Origin: an uncultured Pseudomonadales bacterium
Lineage (GTDB): Bacteria > Pseudomonadota > Gammaproteobacteria > Pseudomonadales > Azotimanducaceae
Assembly (NCBI GenBank): GCA_938036875.1
Contig: CALHVX010000084.1
Span: 1 to 34,064, forward strand
Length of the DNA stretch: 34,064 nucleotides
Direction of reading: 5' to 3'
Shown: piece after piece, positions 23,801 to 31,312 of the stretch
How the letters are laid out: each line of letters opens with the position of its first letter
Numbering within the stretch: the stretch's first letter is position 1
Position numbers and translations under genes: made by a program
Notes under the pieces: generated by a model
The model's database searches: none
The model's input: the letters and a program-made list of their open reading frames with translations, nothing else
Told to the model about the DNA's origin: nothing

Positions 23801-25763
23801 CTTGAGCACGACCGCCAACTGGCACCGTAACTTCGCTTACCTGCCAAACAACACCTGTATCTGGGTGGGCAAAATCGACGCTGTAATCACCCGCCGGTAG
23901 ATCGGGTACGTTGTAAGTACCATCTGCGGCGGTAATGACTTCTGCCACAATATCGCCATTGGCATCACGCACAGTCACAACCCAGCCTGCTAAGCCGGAC
24001 TCACCCGAGCCCAGCAAGTCGTTATGGTCGGGATCAAAAAAGACGGTGCCGCCAAGGCTACCGACCGAAGGGCCTACCTCAGGTGTCACCGGTGGCGTTA
24101 CAACCGGCGTAGGGATTTGCTCTTGCGGGTCACCATCGCCGTTGGGATCAGGCTGCAAGCCATCGGTACTTCGGTCTTCGGTAATCTCACCTTCAGGACT
24201 GGTGCCGGTGGCCACTGCGGTGTTGTTGAACACTTGCTCTAGGTCCGCTGGTGCAAACAACACCCGAACACTCACCGTGGCGCTTGCCCCCACATCCAGC
24301 TGACTGCTGTTGGCTTCTAGCAAACGCGTGTCGCCACCAGGCAGACCGTCGAAATTGGGGTTTGCTACCAAACCATTGGTTGTCGTCACCGGGCCATCTA
24401 CCTGCCAAGCGTTGGCATCGGCAAAGGTTGCCGCTAGGTCATCCGTCAGCTGCACAGCCTGCAGCTCAACATCGCCGAGGTTGGCTAAAGTAAAGGTAAA
24501 CTCCACCTGCCACTGCGAGGCATTCGCTGGATCTCGAGTCACCTCACCTGCCGACTTGGCCAAGCCAATCAGAGGCACCGAGGTTGAGGGGTTCACCACC
24601 GGCACAAGGATGGGGGTGAGGTCGTTTTCGCCCGGCTCGTTAGCGTTGCCATCCCCATCAAAATCAGGCACCGAGCCATCGTCTGACTGATCTTCAACCG
24701 GCTGCCCGGTCTCAACGTCTTCAGCCGTTGCTAGAGCGGTATTCAGGAAGGGACCGTCCAGACCACCCGCGTTAAAGCCCACCACCACAGCAATGGTACC
24801 GCTGTCACCACTGGCCAAAATGTCGTGACCAAGCAGCAAGCTGGAATCGGAGTTACCGCTGAAGTTTGGGTTAGCCGCTAACCCTAAACTGGCAACCGGC
24901 GCCTCAAGCACCAAAAAGTTGGCCGGTGGCGGGAACGTCTGGTTAAGACGATCGCGCACTTGCACTTGGGCTAGCGCTGTGGGTCCGATATTGGCAACAA
25001 CAAATTGGAGCTCGGTCACAAAGGTGTATTCGGTTGCGGCATCCGCACCGCTTCGCAAGGTGTATTCACCTGGCAGCAAGTTCCGTGTTGGCGTCGCGCG
25101 CTTGGCCAGGCCAATGGCGGGTACCGCCGGTGAACCCGGCAGCACAATTGGGGTTGGTGTTAGATCATCCCCAGGGTTAGGGTTGTCTATGGGGCGGTTG
25201 CCAATGGTGTCAGGGTCGGGGTCGGGGCCATTTTCCGACAGATCATCATTGCCGATGCGCGATACCTCGCCGCGCACCCATGACATCGACTGCGTGCTGA
25301 ACGGACCAGGGTGACCAGCCGCATCAAAGGTTGCGGTAAACAAGGCAACCGCCTCTTCTCCCGGCTCTAGCCGACCGGTGCCAGGCAACAGGTAATAGTC
25401 GCTGATGCCGTTGAAACCAGGGTTCACCTCGGTCAGCGCACCGCTAACACTTAAATTGCTAACGCCCACCAAGACCGCTGGGCTCAGCTGTTGCCCGATA
25501 CGGTGGTCAATCTGCACATCCACCACCGGCTCTTCGCCGACATTTTGAATACGCAGCTCAAGATCAACCGAATAGGTGCCATCAGCATTGGCTCGAACCT
25601 CCCCGGCCTGCATTGCCATCGCCGACTGCAGCGGCTGTATCGCAAACACAGCGCCCGGTGCCAACGCGAGCGCCAGCACAGACCAAAACCAAACCAACGG
25701 CCACGCAAGCCCCCGGCCAGCGAAACCAATTTTTTTGCCCTGAGGCACCCGGAAACGGGTCAT
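17862..25763 (-). CDS. Giant DUF11-OmpA-beta-barrel envelope protein
   Basis: 2633 residues from the ATG at 25763, preceded by AAGGGAAGGA; an upstream in-frame start at 25838 lacks such a site. Order: signal peptide (about 18-45); three DUF11-like beta-sandwich repeats (about 46-560), each ending in an Asp-rich linker such as DFDGDGNANEPGENDLTP; a B-type repeat (about 570-640, GGTVFFDPDHNDL to LPAGDYSVDF); further DUF11-like and regulatory-like domains (GKVFQDRDGDAWQD; GMRLATVSG); two OmpA-type domains (about 1225-1310 and 1375-1455) with GHAD/GHTD, LSxARA and NRRV; then a carbohydrate-binding-like region with RYYPVYGDDS (about 1805) and a C-terminal beta-barrel-like region ending in Tyr (IDLIGKY). 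The OmpA Asp and Arg that hold diaminopimelate are kept in both copies. Probably an outer-membrane protein tied to the cell wall. Exact role unknown. Confidence 0.85.
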   Translation of the reverse strand: MTRFRVPQGKKIGFAGRGLAWPLVWFWSVLALALAPGAVFAIQPLQSAMAMQAGEVRANADGTYSVDLELRIQNVGEEPVVDVQIDHRIGQQLSPAVLVGVSNLSVSGALTEVNPGFNGISDYYLLPGTGRLEPGEEAVALFTATFDAAGHPGPFSTQSMSWVRGEVSRIGNDDLSENGPDPDPDTIGNRPIDNPNPGDDLTPTPIVLPGSPAVPAIGLAKRATPTRNLLPGEYTLRSGADAATEYTFVTELQFVVANIGPTALAQVQVRDRLNQTFPPPANFLVLEAPVASLGLAANPNFSGNSDSSLLLGHDILASGDSGTIAVVVGFNAGGLDGPFLNTALATAEDVETGQPVEDQSDDGSVPDFDGDGNANEPGENDLTPILVPVVNPSTSVPLIGLAKSAGEVTRDPANASQWQVEFTFTLANLGDVELQAVQLTDDLAATFADANAWQVDGPVTTTNGLVANPNFDGLPGGDTRLLEANSSQLDVGASATVSVRVLFAPADLEQVFNNTAVATGTSPEGEITEDRSTDGLQPDPNGDGDPQEQIPTPVVTPPVTPEVGPSVGSLGGTVFFDPDHNDLLGSGESGLAGWVVTVRDANGDIVAEVITAADGTYNVPDLPAGDYSVDFAHPDTGVVWQVSEVTVPVGGRAQADLPVDPSGRVYDSITRDLVPDVELQLVRADNGQVLPDACLLPGQQNQRIGADAAYRFDVQFGAAPACPASLATYRIEILTVPSLYLASPSTIIPSEIGSLAVGSCEVDSNSQPPCVVQDNNLPPTGGQATGYFLEFAVGSVTETLVNNHIPLDRPRALAPDANLVNIQKFVNVSVVSVGDLVGYRVRLQNLTGGDLAAISLEDDLPPGFAFVEGSLQLADPGPDAQFGTADDLRTPLASSGIDPVTFGPFDLPANAAREITYTARVGVGVTAGDFTNRITPFQAAKIIGADAIATVQVTADPIFDNSTIIGKVFQDRDGDAWQDSAVASGLVLSGGPFDKAVKVPNMRGRLAATDPPLRVQMKLPANADESLSWAQPVLLRSAQGSRVTLAESGELVHEHVGAVAAGRSGQHLHMHIEAQGQGRVLVIENRGIEERGLPGMRLATVSGLLIETDSVGRFHIADVDTGSTNRGANFILKLDTASLPDGAEVISENPRVLRLTQALMSRIDFAVRLPETPMVAAPTSPGQMLQIVTRQQTANIEPVHFGTGRIDIPANYQTQLKALLTSYADKDNLQLTFVGHADPRLLKGRLQREFGDNLGLSAARAAQVAEFVQTTLGLPPELVRSEGRGAREPVASNATRAGLAANRRVEIELSWTDVEEKEIKVLAGSAAPALGVQEISYARTQKLPALSFRSGSAELDEASLAQIRRVIAQHGKDKVSLALTGHTDNVPVGEAMQSRYATNEALSLARAQQVSKQLQREFGLSADAISTQGMGAQQPIASNATERGRLANRRVDIAVTAQVSERREHRWLKPVQRAVTEYLPHSGRIWASEQPLMITPKLNVLASDPGLVAANGDLLEAPTFATYNNYSEFITRQELRLFGAYDTDLADPLAVVAIDSGTAGPISLPSAAQEALRGYLASAALNGRVSTEIGYVLRAYGSSSANAGDDEVVFDETAVRRLLLPHQRAARRSQSQQAPSVWGQSNLSLQRIQAQGSRVRLHGIDVDPAMSLQVNGQTVPVSQEGNFLWEQQLAVGEHLIAVDLTDTQGKVHSREVPVTVDGNYQFMVGLANLTVGQNSLHGSLEPLSNNDHFDESVFVDGRIALYAKAKVRGRYLITAQLDSTEDELKNFGDNLRREDPRRLFRQLDPDRYYPVYGDDSTTVTDVDTQGAFYVRVDWDHSSALWGNYNTGLTDTEFTQYNRSLYGAKLAHKSQATTQYGDAKRSLTVFGSEAQSAAAHVSFAATGGSLYYLKHTDIVQGSEKVWIEVRRRDSEQVLDREVLEEGRDYEVDALQGRIILSRPLSQVVNDRGPAIVRSTPLEGDNVFLLVDYEYVPDAFAAEELTAGGRGKVWLGDHVAVGASKVIDERSGTDYDLQGVDVTLKAGQGTYLKAEYAESEAQQNLANYASTDGGLSFATQSSTAGPGLEGEALALEARVNFADLNTGDRKLDGEIRAWWKDRDADFSAGRLAQGVATTDAGVDLRLQLNAQTQLMAGYSELDRDDIGTDRVARLQLDSSMGRWELGLEGRYEEIKRTAGLPVGPSVLSGRTGDGEALLFGARLGYQLNTRSQLYVTTQRSANEDGNYADNDLVSVGVSTELSERLAVSLELSDGDRGSAVTGGLEIAATNGLNLNIKGGFGSGAISEFGTRYSYGEGHEVYGSYAVDPDRTEGARDTLTLGQRRQWGNNTRVFTETQFGKDDIYASSAHVFGLDYSGIQDWLFTTTVQQSDNETLGLDFERTAVSLGARLERDSYRFSSRIELREDEASGLHTRQYLTSNSFTWRPSANRRWLALLNWSWTDDELAREHDAKFIEFDLGYAYRPVWTNRLNVLAKYSYLFDLPGEAQLPLRTDQRAHIFSTEALFDLNQRWELGGKLAFKKGEQRFSRDSGRWENFGLRLLAIRARYHLTNRWDGLAEYRWLSDYDGDSTRHGALLGAYRHVGKNLKLGVGYNFAGFDDDLKLEDYDSHGWFIDLIGKY

Positions 25764-26039
25764 ATGTCCTTCCCTTGAAATTGCTGCAGGCAAAACGCGT
25801 TGATCGAAGGTCAATCGGGATAACAACAAACAAGGCAAGAGAGGTTTGGTGACGGCTCTACATGGCGCTTCTAGCGAACGCTCTACGGCCGTTTACCCGC
25901 GCAATGAAGACTTTCATTACGCCTGGCTACACTTCTCAACTGCCAGCAGTGGCAACCCAAACTCAACAGCAAAGCCAGTAAGTTTTACGCGGTTTTTTGC
26001 AGGCTTTTTCAGTTTATCCCTGCCACTAGGTGATTGGAA

Positions 26040-26173
26040 GCCCAAGCGCTGCGCAGGTGTCATTGTTTACAAAGCACGGGGTAAAGCACCTAAATAGGGC
26101 AATTTTTGGTCTGACCAAGGAAATAATTTGTCCACAAGAGCGCTGTTCCCATCCCTGCCGGTAGCGCTTGGGC
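26040..26173. repeat. 11-bp perfect inverted repeat with 112-base spacer
   Basis: GCCCAAGCGCT (26040-26050) and AGCGCTTGGGC (26163-26173) are exact inverse copies. They flank the 13-bp palindrome at 26106-26118. The right arm ends 93 bases before the sodB start. Looping by a bound protein or a long-range RNA stem are both possible. Confidence 0.5.
26106..26118. promoter_or_regulatory. 13-bp palindrome, operator-like
   Basis: TTGGTC-T-GACCAA is an exact 6-1-6 inverted repeat upstream of sodB, about 150 bases before its start codon. The shape is that of a dimeric repressor or activator site. It does not resemble the Fur box. Confidence 0.35.
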
Positions 26174-26266
26174 AGCCTGTCGGCTAAGGTCCGCAGTTGT
26201 CTCGATGCGCAAGCTAAAACCGCGCCATCTAGCGACACTTACAACAGCAAAAAATGGACACCTAGA

Positions 26267-26866
26267 ATGAACTTTACACTTGAGCCCATGCCATACGCGC
26301 AGGACGCCCTTGAGCCTCATATCAGCGCTCGGACCATCAGCTACCACTACAACAAGCACCATCAAGGCTATCTGACCAAGTTAGATGCTGCTCTACCTAA
26401 GGGCGATGAACGCCGCGAGCAAAGCCTTGAGGAGATCATCAAATCTTCTGAGGGTGGCATATTTAACTGCGCTGCCCAGGTCTGGAACCACACCTTTTAC
26501 TGGCAAAGCCTAGACCCCACCGGCAAAACGTCTGCAAGCAAAGAGCTGGCGACCCAAATCGATGCTGATTTTGGCAACGTCGATGAGCTAAAGAGCCAAC
26601 TCAGCTCAATAGCCGCCGGGCAATTTGGTTCAGGTTGGGGCTGGCTAGTTTGGAACGATGCGGCCAGCAAGCTGCAAGTGATCAGCACCACCGACGCAGA
26701 AAATCCCATGACCGAAGGCCTGATACCGCTACTGACCTTAGATGTGTGGGAACACGCCTACTATCTGGACTACCAAAACGATCGCGGCGCTTACTTAGGT
26801 AATCTCGTTGATCAACTGTTGAACTGGGAGTTTGCAAGCCGCAACTTCGCCAAGCGCAACGGCTAA
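26267..26866 (+). CDS. sodB: Superoxide dismutase, iron type
   Basis: 199 residues. It catalyses dismutation of superoxide to oxygen and hydrogen peroxide in the cytoplasm. The four metal ligands are His27 (SYHYNKHH), His75 (VWNHTFYW), Asp159 and His163 (DVWEHAYY). Gln71 in the NCAAQVWNH stretch marks an iron enzyme; manganese enzymes carry the corresponding Gln at a later position (about residue 146 in E. coli numbering). The length is usual for SodB. The ATG at 26267 was chosen because it gives the standard beginning (MNFTLEPMPYAQDALEPHIS); the Shine-Dalgarno is poor. The gene ends five bases before the stop of a convergent gene, with no terminator between. Regulatory palindromes lie upstream. 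Confidence 0.96.
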   Translation: MNFTLEPMPYAQDALEPHISARTISYHYNKHHQGYLTKLDAALPKGDERREQSLEEIIKSSEGGIFNCAAQVWNHTFYWQSLDPTGKTSASKELATQIDADFGNVDELKSQLSSIAAGQFGSGWGWLVWNDAASKLQVISTTDAENPMTEGLIPLLTLDVWEHAYYLDYQNDRGAYLGNLVDQLLNWEFASRNFAKRNG

Positions 26867-26871
26867 CCAAG

Positions 26872-27510
26872 CTAAGCTGGGTCGAGTTGCAAACCGTTAG
26901 CGGACAAGACAAAGCGCTCTATGGCCGCCATCTCGGTGCCCATGCGCTGGGTTGCTACCTGCAACAGAGCCGGTAAAACCTGCTTGTACTCGGCCAACAG
27001 GCCACGGCTCTCAACCGTTGTGCGCCACGCCTGAAACTGGACATTGATATCCGCTGCAGCACCCTCGTGCTGCCGCAAAAACTCTAGATACTCCGGCAAG
27101 TCGTAGGCTTCTAGCTGCAAATATCGCACACCTGTTGGCAAACCTGCGTCGGGATCCGCTTCCCCCGCCAACACCGCATCCACAGAGGGCAGATCCGCTC
27201 GCACCCCTAACCGGGCCACCAACACCACATCGGCGTCTTGCATCTGCCTGGCACGTCGAGTGTAGCCTGCGCGTCGCAACGGTGCGCCCAAACTGGCTTG
27301 AAGCTGGCGTTCAATGGAAGCTTTAGCCATAGGCGAATCCGTCACCACCATAAAGAAGTAAGACCCACTTAGCTGATGGTCTTGGCCGTGCTTGGTGCTG
27401 TGCACATAGCCTTGCAACGGAGGTTGCCCTAGCGCGAGGCTGGGCACAGATAGCAACACTGTTAGCGCTAGGAGCAGGAGAGGCTTAGCAAGCCAGCAAT
27501 ACGTATTCAT
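26872..27510 (-). CDS. Secreted protein of unknown function
   Basis: 212 residues. A signal peptide is clear (KPLLLLALTVLLSVPSLALG, cleavage near residue 28). The mature part begins with a beta-strand-rich section in which YFFMVVTDSPMAKASIERQL, LGAPLRRAGYTRRARQMQDA and DVVLVARLGV follow each other. That pattern (helix, Gly-Tyr, Asp-Ala-Asp-Val strand) faintly recalls DUF4136-like lipoprotein domains, but there is no lipobox Cys and I do not assign it. The C-terminal half is helical (LPEYLEFLRQHEGAAADINV to AIERFVLSANGL). It is encoded convergently with sodB, with a five-base gap, and divergently from the signalling operon. Confidence 0.65.
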   Translation of the reverse strand: MNTYCWLAKPLLLLALTVLLSVPSLALGQPPLQGYVHSTKHGQDHQLSGSYFFMVVTDSPMAKASIERQLQASLGAPLRRAGYTRRARQMQDADVVLVARLGVRADLPSVDAVLAGEADPDAGLPTGVRYLQLEAYDLPEYLEFLRQHEGAAADINVQFQAWRTTVESRGLLAEYKQVLPALLQVATQRMGTEMAAIERFVLSANGLQLDPA

Positions 27511-27616
27511 CCATGAACCGCAATTTTTTACCGGCTTTGAGCATATCCAGGTGCTCCCAGCACAAGTGTGCGGCAGCTCTCAGGTTTGCAGGAAGCATCC
27601 ACTCACATATTAGGCG

Positions 27617-27652
27617 TGGTAATTACCAAAAGTAGATGCGATTATCATTTTC
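27617..27652. promoter_or_regulatory. 12-bp palindrome and partial Fur-box-like sequence
   Basis: TGGTAATTACCA (27617-27628) is an exact palindrome. Six bases later, 27634-27652 read on the minus strand matches the 19-base Fur box at about 12 positions, including an unbroken AATGATAATC core, but the second half is poor. The region controls the divergent genes starting at 27510 and 27689. Confidence 0.3.
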
Positions 27653-27688
27653 GCTTTCTGTCCTACTAAAAGTGCCCAAGGGGAATGC

Positions 27689-29182
27689 ATGCGCAGCGAT
27701 TACCAAGGTCAAGAAGTTGCCGCCAGAGCCGTTTGGCCGCTCGTGGAATCCATGCAGGCTGCGGGAGTCAACACCGCCAAACTCCCCAGCGTTGAACACC
27801 TCTCCGAACCCGCCGTGCGCATCAGTTGGGATCAATTCTTGTCGATCCTAAGCATGGCAGACGCCCATTTTACCCAGGACCAGCTCAGAGCCGTGGGTGC
27901 CGCTGGCTTAACCTCACCCCAATATGCCAACAAGATTCGTCTAGCCAAACGCTTGTTAACGCTAGAGGACGCCTACCGGTTTATCGTGTACCCACACAAA
28001 GTCTTGGACTACGCCTGCATTCAATCCGCGGTCTCTGCGGAACCTGGCAAGGTGAGAATCACGGCCATCCTGATGCAGGACTACGCACCCAGCAAAACCT
28101 TCTTTCAATTATTGTGTGGCGCCGTCGCAGCGCTACCTAAACTCTATGGTATTGAAGACGCGCAGATACAAGCCGATATCAGTGGTCGCTACATGCACTT
28201 TGACCTGGACTACTCGACAGATGCATCGGCGGTCGGCCCGATCAAGCGCCGACTAAGCGGTTGGGTCCGCAGTACCTACAGTGCGCTCAACAAAAGCCAA
28301 GCAGACGACCAACTGATCCGCCGAACCTTTGCGCTAGAAGCGGCGCTTAAGCAACGCGACGAAGCGCGATATGCACTGTCTTTAGATCGCATCGACAACA
28401 AACGGCGTATGGCCAATTTGACCGAAGTGGTAGCAGAGTACGACCACCTCAACCAACTCACCTATCTCAGCCCCAACGGCGAGAAGGTATTCGGCTACCC
28501 CAACAACGTTCTGCGAAGCAACCCATTTCAAATTCTGCTGCCCAAAGATCGGGCCGCAGCAGAAGCGTTTTTTGCAGATCCGCAAAGCATTCCAGCCGGC
28601 GTTTACCCTATGCAAGGCTTACACGCCAACGGGAGCCTGCTTGAGCTTGAGGTTGCCATTCATCATTACGAGAGTCGCAGCGGGCACCAACAATGGAACG
28701 CTACCTTCCGCGACACTACCGCTCGCCAGCTATCTCAGTATCACAGCAACCCTAAGGCACAAAGCGTCCAGCCCGACACGGACCCACAAAAAGCACTCAC
28801 CACCCTGACAAAAACTCGAGCGCTGGATGCAACACAACCTACCTTGCTGCTAGCCGACGATGACGAGATGACCCGCCGCATAACGGCCAAAATACTTAAC
28901 CGGGCTGGGTACCAAGTGGTGTGCGTGGAGGACGGCACTGGCGTGTTGTACGAGATGAACCAAAACCCAGTGGCGTGCTTGGTGCTCGATATCAACATGC
29001 CCGGTCTCACCGGGCTTGAAGTCTACGAGCAAATTCAGGCACGCGACCACAAAATACCCGTCATCTTTGTCAGTGGTGATACCGGTCAGCTTACGTCCAA
29101 GTACCCGAAACTACCGGTGGTTAACAAACCCTTCCGCTCTGAACGCCTGATCGAGGTCATACGTGAGGTGTTAGCCGCTTGA
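27689..29182 (+). CDS. PAS-receiver signalling protein with N-terminal sensor-like domain
   Basis: 497 residues. Residues about 1-210 look like a ligand-binding domain with the shape of the N-terminal (arabinose-binding-like) domain found in some AraC regulators (WPLVESMQAAGVNTAKLP; ISWDQFLSILSMAD). A short coiled region (about 211-245) leads to a PAS domain (about 245-355: YDHLNQLTYLSPNGEKVFGY). A receiver domain fills about 385-497, with the acidic cluster LLLADDDEMTR, phospho-acceptor Asp434 (LVLDINMPG), the switch residue in IFVSGDTG and Lys480. There is no kinase or DNA-binding domain. The ATG follows AAGGGGA. Its stop overlaps the TTG start of the hybrid kinase next door (TTGA), so the two proteins are made together and probably form a phosphorelay. 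Confidence 0.82.
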   Translation: MRSDYQGQEVAARAVWPLVESMQAAGVNTAKLPSVEHLSEPAVRISWDQFLSILSMADAHFTQDQLRAVGAAGLTSPQYANKIRLAKRLLTLEDAYRFIVYPHKVLDYACIQSAVSAEPGKVRITAILMQDYAPSKTFFQLLCGAVAALPKLYGIEDAQIQADISGRYMHFDLDYSTDASAVGPIKRRLSGWVRSTYSALNKSQADDQLIRRTFALEAALKQRDEARYALSLDRIDNKRRMANLTEVVAEYDHLNQLTYLSPNGEKVFGYPNNVLRSNPFQILLPKDRAAAEAFFADPQSIPAGVYPMQGLHANGSLLELEVAIHHYESRSGHQQWNATFRDTTARQLSQYHSNPKAQSVQPDTDPQKALTTLTKTRALDATQPTLLLADDDEMTRRITAKILNRAGYQVVCVEDGTGVLYEMNQNPVACLVLDINMPGLTGLEVYEQIQARDHKIPVIFVSGDTGQLTSKYPKLPVVNKPFRSERLIEVIREVLAA

Positions 29183-31254
29183 AGTTGGAACAACTAGCCA
29201 ATCGGTTGCTACCTAAGTCCATATTGTCTGGCCCAAAAGACGTTCAACGCCGTGGCACCCTGCTGATCTACGCCGTTATGTTCTGTGTTTTTGTACCCAT
29301 TCCAGTTGCCATCATTTTGTGGATCATCAACAAACCCGGTCTTGCTGGCATAGTTTTGCTTGGCGTTATCCCATCCGCCGCAGCCATTCCTTTGTTGCAC
29401 GCCACTAAATCTGTGAGCTTGGTGGGTCACGCATTGACCGCCTGGATCTTTCTTCAAACCGCCTTGGACTTTGGTCCGGAAAACGGGTTTAGCGTGCTAG
29501 CCATTTTCGCTATCCCTATCATTGCCTGCTCGCTAATCGGCGAACGCGCAGGTGTCGGCTGGACCATAGCAAGCGTTGCCTGGGTAGCGAGCCACGCGTT
29601 GCAAGCCTCACCCACCGACCCCACCTACTACGGCTTGCTTTGGAGCGCAGCCGTGGTTGTTGGCGCTATCGGTTTTGCGGTAATCGTCTTAGAGCAAAGT
29701 CGAACCCAAGCGCGTATCGAATCCGAAACAGCCAACACCGCCCTGCTATCACAGCGCGAACGACTCTTGGCTTTTGCCGACAACAGCTTTCCGGCCATTG
29801 CCGAAACCATCAACAATCGAATGCTATACGTCAGCCAAGGCATTACCGAGATTTTGGATTACAGCCCAACCGAGTTTATGGAACGCCGCCTAGACAGCTA
29901 CGTGCACCCAGAAGAGCTGCCCGCAATACTTAGTCAGCTTGAGCAAGTTAGCGTAAAAGGCATGCACTACGAAGCACGGCTGCGGCACAAACAGGGGCAC
30001 TGGGTTTGGTTGGAACTGTTTGCCATTCCCTACGGGCCCGGTGTTGGACGCTGGATCTTTGCAGGGCGCAACATTGATGCCGAGAAAAAGCAGCGCGAAC
30101 TGCTACAACAGTCTCAGCGCCTTGAAAGTGTTGGTGTGCTTGCCGCCGGCATGGCGCATGACTTCAACAACTTGCTTACGGTCACTATGGGTTTCTCTGA
30201 ATTATTGCCGGCCAGTGAATCACGCGACCAGATCATAAAGGCCACTGGAGAGGCGGCAAAGCTAACCCAGCAACTCACCAGCTTTGCTCGCATTGATGGC
30301 ACCGGGCCCACGGCTACGGACGTTAACCGACTAGGTCGCAACCTACTCCCTTTGCTCAAAAACATTATGGGGGAGACCATTGAGATAAACCTTGATGACA
30401 CTCAGGGTCAGCTGTTTGCAGCCATTGCTACCGGGCAGCTACATCAAGTCCTGCTTAATCTAGCCACCAACGCCAAGCGCGCCATGCCGGAAGGTGGCAA
30501 GCTGACCATCCGCGCCAAAAAAGTTGAGGTGCAACCCAGCGGTGAAGACAAACCCGACATGATTCAACCTGGGTCTTATGTAGAGATATTGGTCAATGAC
30601 ACTGGTGCAGGAATGGATGCCTATACCCTGCAACACGCTTTTGATCCGTTCTTTTCTACCAAACAGGGATCACGTCGCTCGGGGTTAGGGCTCACCAGCG
30701 TGTACGGAATTATTACTAATGCCGGCGGACACATTACCCTTAGCAGCAACCAAACACCTGGAGACGGACAAGGTACACAAGCTCGCCTGCTCATTCCTAC
30801 TGCCAACGAAATCACACCACCCCAAGAGTTAAAGGTAGATGACACCGCAACCAACCCCATACCTAGCGGCCAAACCTTGTTGGTGATCGAAGAAGATGTA
30901 AGCGTACGGAGCCTATTGGTTTACAGCTTAGAACGTGAAGGTTACAGCATCGAGGCGGCCAAAAACGTGGGTCAAGCGCTCCAAATTGTCGACACCCTTG
31001 AACCGGACTTGCTCATCACCGACAACATGACTACCTTTGGTACCAACCCAATTACACAACTACAAGAACGGTTTCCAGACCTAAATATTATCTGTACCGG
31101 CAACCAACCTGAAGCTAGCCCAGAGAGCTTAGGTGATACTGCTACAATTCGATATTTAGCAAAGCCTTTTCGGAGCAGCGATTTGTTAGGCACAGTTCGT
31201 AGCGTGCTGCGGCAAGCCAACGCTCAGAAATTTCCGGATTCAGCGGACCTTTAG
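29179..31254 (+). CDS. Hybrid histidine kinase with membrane sensor, PAS and receiver
   Basis: 691 residues from the TTG at 29179, supported by GAGGTG upstream and by a four-base overlap with the preceding gene. Hydrophobic helices fill about residues 28-170, with little periplasmic loop, so sensing is probably within or near the membrane. A PAS domain follows (about 195-305, ITEILDYSPTEFM to VWLELFAIPYG). The phospho-acceptor His327 lies in AAGMAHDFNNLL, the form typical of kinases related to NtrB-like PAS kinases. The ATPase domain covers about 410-545 (N-box NLATNAKRAMPEGG; G-box DTGAGMDAYT; GLGLTSVYGI). The C-terminal receiver has Asp615 (LLITDNMT) and Lys662 (LAKPF). It likely passes phosphate to the neighbouring receiver protein. 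Confidence 0.92.
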   Translation: MKLEQLANRLLPKSILSGPKDVQRRGTLLIYAVMFCVFVPIPVAIILWIINKPGLAGIVLLGVIPSAAAIPLLHATKSVSLVGHALTAWIFLQTALDFGPENGFSVLAIFAIPIIACSLIGERAGVGWTIASVAWVASHALQASPTDPTYYGLLWSAAVVVGAIGFAVIVLEQSRTQARIESETANTALLSQRERLLAFADNSFPAIAETINNRMLYVSQGITEILDYSPTEFMERRLDSYVHPEELPAILSQLEQVSVKGMHYEARLRHKQGHWVWLELFAIPYGPGVGRWIFAGRNIDAEKKQRELLQQSQRLESVGVLAAGMAHDFNNLLTVTMGFSELLPASESRDQIIKATGEAAKLTQQLTSFARIDGTGPTATDVNRLGRNLLPLLKNIMGETIEINLDDTQGQLFAAIATGQLHQVLLNLATNAKRAMPEGGKLTIRAKKVEVQPSGEDKPDMIQPGSYVEILVNDTGAGMDAYTLQHAFDPFFSTKQGSRRSGLGLTSVYGIITNAGGHITLSSNQTPGDGQGTQARLLIPTANEITPPQELKVDDTATNPIPSGQTLLVIEEDVSVRSLLVYSLEREGYSIEAAKNVGQALQIVDTLEPDLLITDNMTTFGTNPITQLQERFPDLNIICTGNQPEASPESLGDTATIRYLAKPFRSSDLLGTVRSVLRQANAQKFPDSADL

Positions 31255-31312
31255 CTTGGCAATAGGGTCACAAGATTAACAACCCAAAACTAAACAGTAA
31301 GGATTTAGCACG

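Larger units (their letters stand above)
25764..26266. other. Divergent control region between the giant gene and sodB
   Basis: About 500 bases without a credible gene. It contains several symmetrical or repeated elements: TGCCA-GCAG-TGGCA (25941-25954); the 9-base direct repeat ATCCCTGCC at 26016 and 26151; GCCCAAGCGCT (26040-26050) with its exact inverse AGCGCTTGGGC (26163-26173); and the 13-bp palindrome at 26106-26118. No clear -35/-10 pair was found for either gene. Confidence 0.45.

Noticed and set aside
25764-25838. Start of the giant gene 25 codons further upstream
   Set aside because: The upstream start has no ribosome-binding site, while the ATG at 25763 has AAGGGAAGGA and gives a normal signal peptide.
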